A stretch of 64,000 nt of DNA from Falsiroseomonas sp046052145 (GTDB lineage Bacteria > Pseudomonadota > Alphaproteobacteria > Acetobacterales > Acetobacteraceae): NCBI GenBank assembly GCA_046052145.1, contig JBJOMW010000001.1, positions 248,001-312,000 of the forward strand. The letters run 5' to 3'. The position numbers and the translations under genes are program-made. Position 1 is the stretch's first letter. Every line of letters begins with the position of its first letter. Positions 1 through 10,567 of this stretch are shown in pieces. The notes under the pieces were generated by a model. The model ran no database searches and was not told the DNA's origin. It saw nothing but the letters and a program-made list of their open reading frames with translations.

Positions 1-2255
1 TCGTAGCCATGCGGCAGCAGCATCACCAGGCCGGACATGCGCAGCCACTTCGTCTCGGCGCTGGCGATGAACTGGTCGATGATCACCTGCGCGCCGTTGG
101 CGAAGTCACCGAACTGCGCTTCCCACAGCACCAGCGTGCGCGGGTCCGCCAGCGTATAGCCGTATTCGAAGCCGAGCACGCCGAACTCCGACAGCAGGGA
201 GTTGAACGCCTCGAACCGCGGCTGGCCGGCGCGGATATTGTTGAGCGGCACGTATTCGGCCTGCGTCTTCTGGTCCACCAGATAGGCGTGGCGGTGGCTG
301 AAGGTGCCGCGCTGCACATCCTCGCCGGACAGACGCACGCGATGGCCTTCCAGCAGCAGGCCGCCGAAGGCCAGTGCCTCGCCGGTCGCCCAATCAATGC
401 CCTCGCCGGTGTCGATCGCCTGCTTCTTGGCTTCGAGCTGGCGCGCGATCTTCGGGTTGACCTTGAAATTCGCCGGTACGCGGGTCAGCGCCGCGCCCAC
501 TTCGCGCAGCGTGTCGAGGCCGATGGCGGTCTCGTGCAGGCGTTCCACTTCCTCGCCGGTCGTCACGGCCTTAAGGCCGGACCAATGGCCTTCCAGCCAG
601 TCGGCCTTGTTCGGCTTGAAGGATTGCGCGGCCTGGAAGGCGTCTTCCAGCGTCGCGTAGAAGGCGTCCAGCATCGCCTTCGACTCAGCGGCCGGCAGCG
701 AGCCTTCGGCCGCGAGCTTCTCGGCGTACTTCGTCCGCGTCGTCTTCATGTCCTTGATCCGGCCGTACATGATCGGCTGGGTGAAGGCGGGCTCGTCGGT
801 CTCGTTGTGGCCGTGGCGGCGGTAGCAGACGATGTCGAGCACGATGTCCGCGCCGAATTCCATGCGGAACTCGGCCGCCATCTTCGCGCAGAACACCACC
901 GCTTCCGGGTCGTCGCCATTCACATGCAGGATCGGCACCTGGATGCTTTTCGCCACGTCCGTGCAGTACAGGCCCGAATAGGCGTGCAGCGGGACGGTGG
1001 TGAAGCCGATCTGGTTGTTGGTGACGATGTGGATGGTGCCGCCGGTGCGGTAGCCGACCAGCTGGCTCATCGCCAGCGTCTCATACACCACGCCCTGGCC
1101 GGCGAAGGCAGCATCGCCATGCAGCGTGATGCCCATGACGGAGCGGCGGCCCTTGGTGTCGCCCGCCATGTCCTGGCGCGCGCGCACCTTGCCGACGACG
1201 ACAGGGTCCACCGCCTCAAGGTGCGAGGGGTTCGGCTGCAGCGACAGGTGCACCGTGCGGCCCGCGATCTCGATGTCGGTCGAGGTGCCGAGGTGGTACT
1301 TCACATCGCCCGAGCCCTGCACATCCTCAGGATGCGCGGAGACGCCCTTGAACTCGGAGAACACGGCCGAGTAGGGCTTCTTCACCACGTTCACGAGCAC
1401 ATTGAGCCGACCGCGATGCGCCATGCCGATGGTGACCTCGCCCACGCCCTGCGCGGCGGCGGTGGCGATCACGGTCTGGATGGCGGGGATGGTGCTCTCG
1501 CCGCCTTCCAGGCCGAAGCGCTTGGTGGTGGCGTATTTCTTCGCGCAGAAGGCCTCGAAGCCCTCGGCTTCGGTCAGCTCCTGCAGGATTTGCGTCTTGT
1601 GCGCCTTGTCGAAGGCGCCGAGCCAGGGCGCGCCTTCGATGCGGCGCTGGATCCAGGACTTCTGATCCGGGTCCTGGATGTGCATGAACTCGACGCCGAT
1701 CGAGGCGCAGTAGGAGGCGCGGCAGATCTTCAGGATCTCGCGCAGCGTCGCGTATTCCTTGCCGAGCACGAAATCGAGGAAGATCGGCCGGTCCAGATCG
1801 GCGTCGGTGAAGCCGTAGGTCGCCGGCGTCAGCTCCGCATGGGGTTTCGGCTTCTGCAGGCCGAGCGGGTCGAGCTGTGCTTCGAGATGGCCGCGCACGC
1901 GGTAGCTGCGGATCAGCATCAGCGCGCGGATGGAATCGAGCACCGCGCGCTGCGCGGTCGCCTTGTCCATCGTGTCGGTCTTCGGCATGACCGGCGCGGC
2001 GGCGGCCTTGCTGTCTTTTTTGGCGGCCGGCGGCGGCTCGGGGTCGGGGCCGAATTGGCCGCGGGTGCGCGGCGCCCAGGAGGCGCCGGTCGCATCCGTC
2101 AGCACCGCGCGCGCCTCATCGTTCAGGGCGGCGAAGAGCTCGGCGAAGGACGCGTCCACGCTGTCGGGCTTCTCCACCCAGCGCGCGTAGAGATCGGCGA
2201 GGTAGGCGGCATTCGCCCCCGACATCGCGCTGGCGAGGATATCCACTCCGGCCAT
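1..2255 (-). CDS. sucA: 2-oxoglutarate dehydrogenase E1 component, partial (C-terminus beyond window)
   Basis: Thiamine-diphosphate-dependent E1 subunit of the 2-oxoglutarate dehydrogenase complex, which decarboxylates 2-oxoglutarate in the TCA cycle. The reading frame is open from the start at 2255 to the left edge, giving 751 codons of a protein usually about 930-960 residues, so the C-terminal part is missing. The N-terminus MAGVDILASAMSGANAAYLA and its ADLYARWVEKPDSV helix are typical of the E1o E2-binding arm. Further in, the HGDAAFAGQGVVYETL and TNNQIGFTT motifs of the diphosphate-binding core and RRHGHNETDEP are clear. The start ATG has a strong GAGGAGG ribosome-binding site a few bases upstream. 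It is the last gene of a minus-strand TCA block and is separated from sucD by about 220 bp holding a GC-rich hairpin near 2350-2380. Confidence 0.96.
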   Translation of the reverse strand, partial: MAGVDILASAMSGANAAYLADLYARWVEKPDSVDASFAELFAALNDEARAVLTDATGASWAPRTRGQFGPDPEPPPAAKKDSKAAAAPVMPKTDTMDKATAQRAVLDSIRALMLIRSYRVRGHLEAQLDPLGLQKPKPHAELTPATYGFTDADLDRPIFLDFVLGKEYATLREILKICRASYCASIGVEFMHIQDPDQKSWIQRRIEGAPWLGAFDKAHKTQILQELTEAEGFEAFCAKKYATTKRFGLEGGESTIPAIQTVIATAAAQGVGEVTIGMAHRGRLNVLVNVVKKPYSAVFSEFKGVSAHPEDVQGSGDVKYHLGTSTDIEIAGRTVHLSLQPNPSHLEAVDPVVVGKVRARQDMAGDTKGRRSVMGITLHGDAAFAGQGVVYETLAMSQLVGYRTGGTIHIVTNNQIGFTTVPLHAYSGLYCTDVAKSIQVPILHVNGDDPEAVVFCAKMAAEFRMEFGADIVLDIVCYRRHGHNETDEPAFTQPIMYGRIKDMKTTRTKYAEKLAAEGSLPAAESKAMLDAFYATLEDAFQAAQSFKPNKADWLEGHWSGLKAVTTGEEVERLHETAIGLDTLREVGAALTRVPANFKVNPKIARQLEAKKQAIDTGEGIDWATGEALAFGGLLLEGHRVRLSGEDVQRGTFSHRHAYLVDQKTQAEYVPLNNIRAGQPRFEAFNSLLSEFGVLGFEYGYTLADPRTLVLWEAQFGDFANGAQVIIDQFIASAETKWLRMSGLVMLLPHGY

Positions 2256-2478
2256 CTTATCCTCCTCGGCGGCGCCGGCCTGGCTGCCACCGGTTTTCCC
2301 CAACCGGTTCGTTCCCGGCACGCGGATATCACGCTGCGCCCCGGATATGCGACCGCCCCCGGCGGGGGGCGGCGCGGTCATCAGCATAGTCCCAAGGCTG
2401 CCGTGCCGTCAGGCCCCCGGCGCCGCGTGCCCCAGGATGGGGCCGGCGCCATTCCAGGGGCTTAACGGCACGCCCGCC

Positions 2479-3375
2479 TCAGCGGCCCAGAGCCTTCACC
2501 ATGGTCGAGCCGAGGGAGGAGGGGCTGTCGGCCACCTTGATCCCGGCCTCGGCCATCGCCGCCATCTTCGCTTCCGCCGTGTCCTTGCCGCCCGAAATCA
2601 CCGCGCCGGCATGGCCCATGCGGCGGCCCGGGGGGGCCGTCGCGCCGGCGATGAAGCCGACGACGGGCTTGTTCGGCTTGCCGGGGCCGAAATTCTCGCG
2701 GCGGAGGAATTCGGCGCCGACGACCTCGGCCTCGCCGCCGATCTCGCCGATCATGATGATCGATTGCGTCTCGTCGTCCTTCAGGAACATCTCGAGCACG
2801 TCGATGAAGTCGAGGCCCTTCACCGGGTCGCCGCCGATGCCGACGCAGCTGGACTGGCCGAGGCCGGCCGCGGTGGTCTGCGCCACCGCCTCATAGGTCA
2901 GCGTGCCGGAGCGCGACACGATGCCGACGGAGCCGCGGCGGTGGATATGGCCCGGCATGATGCCGATCTTGCACGCATCCGGCGTGATCACGCCCGGGCA
3001 GTTCGGCCCGACCAGCAGCGACTTCGAGCCCTGCAGCGCGCGCTTCACCTTCACCATGTCCAGCACCGGGATGCCTTCGGTGATGCAGATGATCAGCGGC
3101 ACTTCGGCGTCGATCGCTTCCAGGATCGCATCCGCGGCGAAGGGCGCTGGGACGTAGATCACGGAGGCGTTCGCCTGCGTGGCGTGCACGCATTCGGCCA
3201 CCGTGTTGAACACCGGCAGGTTCAACTCCGGGTGCATCGTGCCGCCCTTGCCGGGCGTCGTGCCGCCGACATAGGTGCTGCCATAGGCGATGCCCTGGGA
3301 GGCGTGGAAGGTGCCCTGGGCTCCGGTGAAGCCCTGGGTCATGACGCGGGTGTGCTTGCCGACGAGGACGGCCAT
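2479..3375 (-). CDS. sucD: succinyl-CoA synthetase alpha subunit
   Basis: Alpha subunit (298 residues, normal length) of succinate-CoA ligase, which converts succinyl-CoA to succinate with NTP formation. It carries the CoA-binding Rossmann domain at the N-terminus (TQGFTGAQGTFHASQGI) and the GHAGAVISGG motif near residue 247, which holds the phosphorylated histidine. The ATG follows the sucC stop after 3 bp, so the pair is co-translated. The enzyme acts in the cytosol as a heterodimer or heterotetramer with the neighbouring SucC. Confidence 0.97.
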   Translation of the reverse strand: MAVLVGKHTRVMTQGFTGAQGTFHASQGIAYGSTYVGGTTPGKGGTMHPELNLPVFNTVAECVHATQANASVIYVPAPFAADAILEAIDAEVPLIICITEGIPVLDMVKVKRALQGSKSLLVGPNCPGVITPDACKIGIMPGHIHRRGSVGIVSRSGTLTYEAVAQTTAAGLGQSSCVGIGGDPVKGLDFIDVLEMFLKDDETQSIIMIGEIGGEAEVVGAEFLRRENFGPGKPNKPVVGFIAGATAPPGRRMGHAGAVISGGKDTAEAKMAAMAEAGIKVADSPSSLGSTMVKALGR

Positions 3376-3378
3376 GGC

Positions 3379-4575
<1,197 letters not shown>

Positions 4576-4647
4576 CCGGGTCTCCGGTCAGGGAAGGGGG
4601 CGGCGGAAGGGCCGCAGCCCCCCGTTCCGCCCGGAGGGTTCAACGCG

Positions 4648-5601
4648 TCAGACGCCGAGCTTCCGAAAATCTTCGATCAGCTTCTTCACGGCGTCGCAGG
4701 ACTTGTCGAAGGCGGCCTTTTCGGCCGGGGTGAACTCCACCTCGACGATGCGCTCGACGCCGTTCGCGCCGATCACCACAGGGACGCCGACATAAAAATC
4801 ATTCTGGCCGTATTCGCCGTTCAGCAGCACCGCGCAGGGCAGCACGCGCTTCTTGTCGAGCAGGTAGCTCTCGGCCATCGCGATGGCGGATGCCGCCGGC
4901 GCGTAGAAGGCGGAGCCCTTCTCGAGCAGCTTCACGATCTCACCGCCGCCATTGGCGGTGCGGTTCACGATCGCGTCCATCTTCTCCTGCGTGGTCCAGC
5001 CCATCTTGATCAGGTCGGGCACGGGGATGCCGGCGACGGTGGAGTAGCGGGTCAGCGGCACCATGGTGTCGCCATGGCCGCCGAGGACGAAGGCCGTCAC
5101 GTCCTCGACCGAGACGTTGAATTCCTGCGCCAGGAACAGGCGGAAGCGGGCGCTGTCCAGCACGCCGGCCATGCCGACGACCTTCTCCGGCGGCAGGCCG
5201 GACTTCTGCTGCAGCACCCACACCATGACGTCGAGCGGGTTGGTGATGCAGATGACGAAGGCGTTCGGCGCGTAGGTCTTGATGCCCTCGGCCACCTGGC
5301 CGATGACGCCGGCATTCTTGGTCAGCAGGTCGTCGCGGGTCATGCCCGGCATGCGGGGGAAGCCGGCGGTGACGATGACGACATCGGCGCCTGCGATGGC
5401 GCTGTAGTCGCCCGCGCCGGTCATGTGGCTGTCGAAGCCATCCACCGGGCCGGACTGCATGATATCGAGCGCCTTGCCCGCGGCGACGCCCGGGAAGACG
5501 TCGAACAGCACGACGTCGCCGAGCTCCTTCAGGCCGATCAGGTGGGCCAACGTGCCACCGATATTGCCGGCGCCGATGAGGGCGATCTTCTTGCGGGCCA
5601 T
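4648..5601 (-). CDS. mdh: malate dehydrogenase (NAD)
   Basis: NAD-dependent malate dehydrogenase of the LDH-like alphaproteobacterial type, 317 residues. It interconverts malate and oxaloacetate in the TCA cycle. The N-terminal Rossmann motif GAGNIGGTLAHL, the substrate-binding GFPRMPGMTRDDL loop, the INPLDVMV segment, and the catalytic histidine in LGGHGDTMVPL are all visible. It heads the mdh-sucC-sucD-sucA block. The 155 bp upstream (5615-5769) hold no gene. Confidence 0.97.
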   Translation of the reverse strand: MARKKIALIGAGNIGGTLAHLIGLKELGDVVLFDVFPGVAAGKALDIMQSGPVDGFDSHMTGAGDYSAIAGADVVIVTAGFPRMPGMTRDDLLTKNAGVIGQVAEGIKTYAPNAFVICITNPLDVMVWVLQQKSGLPPEKVVGMAGVLDSARFRLFLAQEFNVSVEDVTAFVLGGHGDTMVPLTRYSTVAGIPVPDLIKMGWTTQEKMDAIVNRTANGGGEIVKLLEKGSAFYAPAASAIAMAESYLLDKKRVLPCAVLLNGEYGQNDFYVGVPVVIGANGVERIVEVEFTPAEKAAFDKSCDAVKKLIEDFRKLGV

Positions 5602-5769
5602 GGGCGGTCCTCAACCTGGCCCGGGCAGCCTTCAGGCCGCGTTATGCCGGGCTTGCCGATTTTCAAGGGCGCAGAGCGCCCGCCGGCTTCCTACTCCCGC
5701 ACTGCGATATCGGCAAGGCAGGGCCCGGACGGTCCCCGCCGCGTTCCCGCTGCGTTCGCACGCGCCTGG

Positions 5770-6501
5770 TCAGGCGTAGCGCCGCTGCGCCTCCCGCAGA
5801 TGGCCTGAGGGCAGCGCCTCCAGCCCCGGGTCGGGCGGCAGCTCCACGCCGAAATGCCGCTGCAGCGCCGCGGCGATCACTTCATAGCAGGACCCGATCC
5901 GCACCACCTCCATGGCCCGGAAGTCGATCATGGTCGAGGAGCGGCGATAGCGGTGGAACTTCTGCAGCCCGTAATCCACGACCACATCGGCGACGGCGCG
6001 GATCTCCGGCTGGACGTCCTCGGCCCGGAAGCGGGTGCCGGTGCCGGTGAGATTGGCCGAGGAGCCGAACAGCGGCTGGCCCGCTTCGGTTGCCTCCGCC
6101 GTCACCGCCTGCAGGAAGTTGCCGGCATTGAGCAGCATCGCCAGTGTCCCGCCATCGGTGCTGGCAGCCAACGCGTCCTCGCCCAGCGCGCGGAGCAGCG
6201 GGTGGTCCTGGCGGAAGCCGGCGACGACGGCAACCGGCAGGTCATGATCCTCCACTAGGCAGCGCACCATGTCGCGCCCGCGCGCATCCAGCAGGTGCAG
6301 CTCGTCGTGCAGCACCAGGTTGCCGAGCATGGCGTTCCGCTTGTGGGCGCCGCGGCCCTTGGCGCGGAACAGGCGCATCAGCGCGTCCTGGCAGCCGCCG
6401 ATGCCGGCATAGCCGACATCCATCGGGATGATCGCGACGCCGCCCCCTTGCACCGCCCGCACCACGCGGCGGGCATCGCCCGCGATGTCCAGCCTGCTCA
6501 T
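5770..6501 (-). CDS. YrdC/Sua5-domain protein
   Basis: A 243-residue protein of the Sua5/YciO/YrdC family. Members bind an L-threonine/ATP pair to make threonylcarbamoyl-AMP for tRNA t6A, but many paralogues have unknown substrates. The fold signatures are the KRNAMLGNLVLHDE segment (in place of the usual KR-PxxP-L motif) and the SSANLTGTGTRF motif around residue 147. The canonical KxR-hydrophobic-P motif is altered and there is no C-terminal Sua5 domain, so a role other than t6A synthesis is possible. It starts 4 bp after the stop of the Bug-type binding-protein gene, suggesting co-transcription. Confidence 0.75.
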   Translation of the reverse strand: MSRLDIAGDARRVVRAVQGGGVAIIPMDVGYAGIGGCQDALMRLFRAKGRGAHKRNAMLGNLVLHDELHLLDARGRDMVRCLVEDHDLPVAVVAGFRQDHPLLRALGEDALAASTDGGTLAMLLNAGNFLQAVTAEATEAGQPLFGSSANLTGTGTRFRAEDVQPEIRAVADVVVDYGLQKFHRYRRSSTMIDFRAMEVVRIGSCYEVIAAALQRHFGVELPPDPGLEALPSGHLREAQRRYA

Positions 6502-6505
6502 CGGC

Positions 6506-7474
6506 TCATCCCAGGTTCAGGTTCAGGCCGGGCAGGATCGGCGCCCAGCGGTCGCGCTCCGCCCGCAGCATCGCCGCCGCCTCGTCCGGCGAGGTGGGCG
6601 TGATCTCGAAACCTGCGCGGGTCAGCTGCTCGCGCAGCGCCGGCTCGTTCAGCGTCTCCACCGTCGCGGCGTGCAGGGCCTGGATCGCCTCGCGCGGGGT
6701 CGCGGCCGGGGCGAGCACCAGGAAGCGGAGCGCGTTGACCACGCGCGGCAGCCCTTCCTCGGCCGTGGTCGGCACATCGGGCGCGGCGGCCGAGCGGCGC
6801 GACGACAGCACCGCATAGGGGCGCAGCGTACCGGCCGCGAAGTGCTGGGTGACAGAGCCCAGGCTGAACACGCCCATATGGACATGCCCCGCCAGCACGT
6901 CGTTCATCGCCGGCCCGCCGCCACGGTATTCCGCCTGGACCATGCGGATGCCGGCTTCGCGCGCCAGCAGCTCGAAGCCCAGATGGTGCGGCGAGCCGAT
7001 GGAGGGGTTGGCGAAGGAGAAGCGGTCCGGGCTGGCGCGGGCGAGCTCCACGAAGTCGCGCAGCGTGCGCGCCGGCACGGCAGGGTTCACCGCGACCACC
7101 AGTGGTGTCTCGGCCATATAGGCGATCGGCGCGAAGTCCCGGAACAGGTCATAGGGCATGTTGCGGTACAGCATCGGGAAATAGGCGATGTTGTCCGCGT
7201 TGATGACCAGCGTGTGCCCGTCCGGCGCGCTGCGCGCCGCGGCTTCCATGCCGATATTCGTCGCCGCGCCGCCGCGGTTCTCGATCACCAGGGGCTGGCC
7301 GAGCTTCGCGCGCATCCGCTCCGCCCAGGGCCGTGCCAGCGTGTCCGTGCCGCCGCCCGGCGGATAGGGGATGATAAGGCGCATGGGCCGGCTCGGCGCC
7401 CAGGATTGGGCGCGGGCAAGGCCCGGGGCGGCGAGTGTCGCGGCAAGCGCGGCAAGGGCCGTGCGGCGGAGCAT
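6506..7474 (-). CDS. Bug/TctC-family periplasmic solute-binding protein
   Basis: Tripartite tricarboxylate transporter receptor of the Bug family, 322 residues. It begins with a Sec-type signal peptide (LRRTALAALAATLAAPGLARA) and carries the family signatures RLIIPYPPGGGTDTLAR and VIENRGGAATNIGMEAAA. Bug proteins bind carboxylates, amino acids or vitamins in the periplasm; the ligand here cannot be read. No tctA or tctB is adjacent, so it is an orphan receptor. The start was chosen because it precedes the signal peptide and has GAGGAGG upstream; the same frame stays open much further upstream without coding character. Confidence 0.9.
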   Translation of the reverse strand: MLRRTALAALAATLAAPGLARAQSWAPSRPMRLIIPYPPGGGTDTLARPWAERMRAKLGQPLVIENRGGAATNIGMEAAARSAPDGHTLVINADNIAYFPMLYRNMPYDLFRDFAPIAYMAETPLVVAVNPAVPARTLRDFVELARASPDRFSFANPSIGSPHHLGFELLAREAGIRMVQAEYRGGGPAMNDVLAGHVHMGVFSLGSVTQHFAAGTLRPYAVLSSRRSAAAPDVPTTAEEGLPRVVNALRFLVLAPAATPREAIQALHAATVETLNEPALREQLTRAGFEITPTSPDEAAAMLRAERDRWAPILPGLNLNLG

Positions 7475-7553
7475 CGGGACTTTCCTCCTCGCCGCCTCTG
7501 GCGGGCAGCGGGGAAAGAGTTCCATCGTCCCGGGACGCCGGCAAGGCCGAACG

Positions 7554-7577
7554 AAAAAGGGCGCCCGGAGGCGCCCC
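7554..7577 (-). terminator. rho-independent terminator of the secreted-protein gene
   Basis: Read on the minus strand, a 7-bp GGGCGCC/GGCGCCC stem with a 4-nt loop is followed directly by five T residues. It lies 28 bp past the stop at 7605, which fits termination of that gene before the Bug-protein gene begins. Confidence 0.75.
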
Positions 7578-7604
7578 TTCATGCGGACCGGATGGGCCGG
7601 CCGG

Positions 7605-8138
7605 TCAGAACGGCATGCAGCGCACCACATCCTCATGCCCGCGCGCCAGCGCGGCGAAGGTGCCTTCCGGGCATTCGCGCTGCGCGTAGTCGGCGCGCGG
7701 CAGGCCGGACTGCCAGCCGGCCACGCTGCTGCGGGCCGGCGCGCAGTTGGTCCGGCCGGCATTCGGGGTGCAGTTCGCAACCGCATTGCGGGCGGTCGCC
7801 TGGGGCGCGCGCGTCGCCGGCGCCTCCCGCGAGACGGTCGCGGCCGAGGTGCCGCGGACCAGCACACCGCCCGAGGAGGTGCGCACATCGCCCGGGCGCA
7901 GGTTCGACGCCGTGTTGCGCGCCGGCTGCGCGGCCGCCTGCTGCGTCCGGGCCTGGCTGGAGGTCTGGGTGGTGCTGGTCTGGGTGGTGCGCGCCGGCGT
8001 GGAGGCGGTCTGCGTGCTGCGCTGGGACTGCGGCGCGGCGCTGCTCGGCGCGGCGGTGGTCCGCTGGTCGCGCGTGGACGCCTCAACGGCGGGCGCCATG
8101 CAGACGAGCGCCATCAGCGCGAGCAGAAGACTGCGCAT
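7605..8138 (-). CDS. secreted Thr/Ser/Gln/Ala-rich protein of unknown function
   Basis: Not recognised as any family. From the preferred ATG the protein is 177 residues. It has a clear signal peptide (MRSLLLALMALVCMAPAVEA), then a low-complexity stretch of about 75 residues rich in T, S, Q, A and R (TSTTQTSSQARTQQAAAQPA), and a more ordered C-terminal part with cysteines (NCTPNAGRTNC, ECPEGTF, VVRCMPF). This suggests a periplasmic or surface protein with a flexible spacer and a small disulfide-stabilised C-terminal domain. The open frame extends to 8252, but the upstream residues are basic and lie ahead of a good signal sequence. It has its own terminator. Confidence 0.7.
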   Translation of the reverse strand: MRSLLLALMALVCMAPAVEASTRDQRTTAAPSSAAPQSQRSTQTASTPARTTQTSTTQTSSQARTQQAAAQPARNTASNLRPGDVRTSSGGVLVRGTSAATVSREAPATRAPQATARNAVANCTPNAGRTNCAPARSSVAGWQSGLPRADYAQRECPEGTFAALARGHEDVVRCMPF

Positions 8139-8297
8139 GCGTCCACCAAATCCCCTTCTTCGTGCCAGCCGCAGCACGCCACGACCGGGCCCCCTGGACC
8201 CGCAGCACATCCCTGTTCCGCTCACTAGACCGAGAGCCCCGTGGCCTGTCAACGCATGTTTCCGGTTGTTTCAGCGCCGCCGCAGGGCCGGGCTGGG

Positions 8298-9470
8298 TTA
8301 GGGCAGGTGTTCGCGCCGGCGCCAATCCTGGCTTTGCATCTCGTGCAGGCGGGAGGCGGTGCGGGCGAACATCGCGGCGTTTTCGCCCCGTTCATAGATG
8401 CTGTCGGGGCTGGCCTCGGCGCTGGCCACCAGCTTCACGCGATGCTCGTACAGCGCGTCCACCAGCGTGATGAAGCGCTTCGCCCGGTCGAAATTCTCGG
8501 CGCCGAGGCGCGGGATGCCGTCCAGCAGCAGCGTGTGGAAATGCGTCGCCACCGCCAGGTAGTCGGCCGGGCCCAGCGGCTTGCCGCAGAGCGCGTCGAA
8601 GTCGAAGCGCGCGACGCCATCGGCGGCCTGCGGCACTTCGATGCTGCGCCCGAGCAGCGTCAGCTGCATCCGCGGGCCGTGGTCCTGGCCCGTCAGCGCC
8701 CGGAAGGCCGCGTCCATCGCGGCATCCGCCCGCCCGCCGAGCGGCATGTGCCAGGTCGGCATCTCGACGATCCGGGCGCGGCGGTAGTCGCGGGCGCTGT
8801 CCAGCACCAACACTTCCAGCCGGCGCTTGATCAGGCCGATGAAGGGCAGGAAGGCGTCGCGCCCGGGCCGGCCCTTGAACAAATCGTCCGGTGTGGTGTT
8901 CGACGTCGCCACCACCACCGTCCCGCGCGCGAAGAGCGCCTGGAACAGCCGGCCGAGGATCATCGCATCGGCGATATCGTGCACCTGGAATTCGTCGAAG
9001 CAGAGCAGCGCGGCCTCGGCGGCGATGCTGTCCGCCAGCGGCGGGATGGGGTCGGCGGTATCCCCATGCTGGCGCTTCCAGGCATGGATGCGGGCATGCA
9101 CGCGGTGCTGCATGAATTCGTGGAAGTGGATGCGCTGCTTCCGCGCGACTTCTGCCGTTTCGAAGAAGAGGTCCATGAGCATGGATTTCCCGCGCCCGAC
9201 CTCCCCCACCAGGTAGAGGCCCATCGGCGTGCCGGCCGGCGCTTCTTCGGCCGCGACGGGCTTGCGGCGCAGGAAGCGGGCGAAGAAGCCGCCCTGTTCG
9301 GGTTCCTCGGGGTGCGGGTCGTAGCCGTGGGTGCGCCGCCACAGGTCCTGCAGCACCTCCGCCGCGCGGCCCTGCGCGGGGTCGGCGTGCAGCGTGCCGG
9401 CGGCGAGCATCGCGCGGTAGGCTGGCAGCGGGCCTTCATTGGGCGCCGCCTCTGCGGGCGGGAGATCCAT
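8298..9470 (-). CDS. zapE: cell division protein ZapE / AFG1-like ATPase
   Basis: P-loop ATPase of the AFG1/ZapE family, 390 residues. The Walker A motif GEVGRGKSM, Walker B LLCFDEFQVHDIADAM, and the FHEFMQHRVHARIHAWK segment are diagnostic. Bacterial ZapE acts at the septal Z-ring; mitochondrial AFG1 assists quality control of respiratory subunits. The family commonly neighbours mdh in alphaproteobacteria, and mdh lies about 2.7 kb away here with other genes between. The frame remains open to 9866, but the conserved N-terminus begins at MDLPPAEA, so that ATG was used. Confidence 0.9.
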   Translation of the reverse strand: MDLPPAEAAPNEGPLPAYRAMLAAGTLHADPAQGRAAEVLQDLWRRTHGYDPHPEEPEQGGFFARFLRRKPVAAEEAPAGTPMGLYLVGEVGRGKSMLMDLFFETAEVARKQRIHFHEFMQHRVHARIHAWKRQHGDTADPIPPLADSIAAEAALLCFDEFQVHDIADAMILGRLFQALFARGTVVVATSNTTPDDLFKGRPGRDAFLPFIGLIKRRLEVLVLDSARDYRRARIVEMPTWHMPLGGRADAAMDAAFRALTGQDHGPRMQLTLLGRSIEVPQAADGVARFDFDALCGKPLGPADYLAVATHFHTLLLDGIPRLGAENFDRAKRFITLVDALYEHRVKLVASAEASPDSIYERGENAAMFARTASRLHEMQSQDWRRREHLP

Positions 9471-9526
9471 GACCGTTGCGGATAGACCCGCCCGCCGCGC
9501 CCGGCAACCGCCGCCGGCGGGCCCGC

Positions 9527-10477
9527 TCACCCCCGCCGGCGAAACCTCTCCACCGCGCTGACCAGCGCCGTCCTCACCCCCGGCTCCAGCGCGCTGTGGC
9601 CGGCATCGGGCACCACCGTCAGCCGCGCGCGCGGCCAGGCGGCGGCGAGGTCGAAGGCGGTGTCGGGGGGGCAGACCATGTCGTAGCGGCCCTGCACGAT
9701 CTCCGCCTGGATGTGCCCGATGCGGTCCATGCCGCCCAGCAGCCCACCCTCCGGCAGGAACAGCTCGTGCGCGAAGTAATGCGCCTCTATCCGCGCCAGC
9801 CCCAGCGCGCTGCGGTCCTGCGCGAAGCTCGCCACCGTCTCGGGGTTCGGCAGCAGGGTGGAGCAACTGCCCTCATACAGGCTCCAGGCCCGCGCGGCGG
9901 GGCCGTGCACCAGCGGGTCGGGATCGCAGAGCCGCTTCAGATAGGCGCTCAGCAGGTCGTGGCGTTCGGCCGCGGGGATATGCTCGGCGAAGGATTGCCA
10001 GGCATCGGGGAAGACGCGGCGGAGCCCGTAGAGGAACCACTCCACCTCGCTCGGCCGGCCGAGGAAGACGCCCCGCAGCACGCAGCCCGCGACGCGATCG
10101 GGATGCGACTGGGCATAGGCCAGCGCGAGGGTCGAGCCCCAGGAGCCGCCAAACAGCAGCCAGGATTCGATGCCGAGGAAGCGCCGCAGCACCTCGATAT
10201 CGGCCACCAGGTTCGGTGTGGTGTTGTCGCGCAATTCGCCCAAAGGTCGGGACCGGCCGGCGCCGCGCTGGTCGAAGATCACGATGCGCCAGTGATGCGG
10301 GTCGAAGAAGCGGCGATGGATGGCGCCCGCCCCGGCGCCGGGGCCGCCATGCAGGAACAGCGCCGGCTGGCCGCGCGGATTGCCGACCTGCTCCCAATAC
10401 ATGACATGCCCGCCCGAGAGCGGCAGCAGCCCGGTTTCATAGGGAGCGATATCGGGAAAGAGGTCGCCGCGTGGCAT
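9527..10477 (-). CDS. pip: proline iminopeptidase
   Basis: Alpha/beta-hydrolase of peptidase family S33 that removes N-terminal proline from peptides, 316 residues. The visible catalytic elements are the oxyanion-hole LFLHGGPGAGAG, the family-specific FDQRGAGRSRP, the nucleophile elbow GGSWGSTLALAYAQ, and the C-terminal VPDAGHSA with the catalytic histidine. The start at MPRGDLFPDIAPYETG matches the family N-terminus; an extra 10 codons upstream are open but unlikely. It is divergent from the zinc-ribbon gene at 10568. Confidence 0.9.
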   Translation of the reverse strand: MPRGDLFPDIAPYETGLLPLSGGHVMYWEQVGNPRGQPALFLHGGPGAGAGAIHRRFFDPHHWRIVIFDQRGAGRSRPLGELRDNTTPNLVADIEVLRRFLGIESWLLFGGSWGSTLALAYAQSHPDRVAGCVLRGVFLGRPSEVEWFLYGLRRVFPDAWQSFAEHIPAAERHDLLSAYLKRLCDPDPLVHGPAARAWSLYEGSCSTLLPNPETVASFAQDRSALGLARIEAHYFAHELFLPEGGLLGGMDRIGHIQAEIVQGRYDMVCPPDTAFDLAAAWPRARLTVVPDAGHSALEPGVRTALVSAVERFRRRG

Positions 10478-10567
10478 GGGCGGTGGTTTAGCGACGCTGC
10501 GCCCCACCCGGCAACATTCCCGCGCTTGCCCCTTCGCGCCCGGCGTCGGCGTGACTAGGTTGGGGGC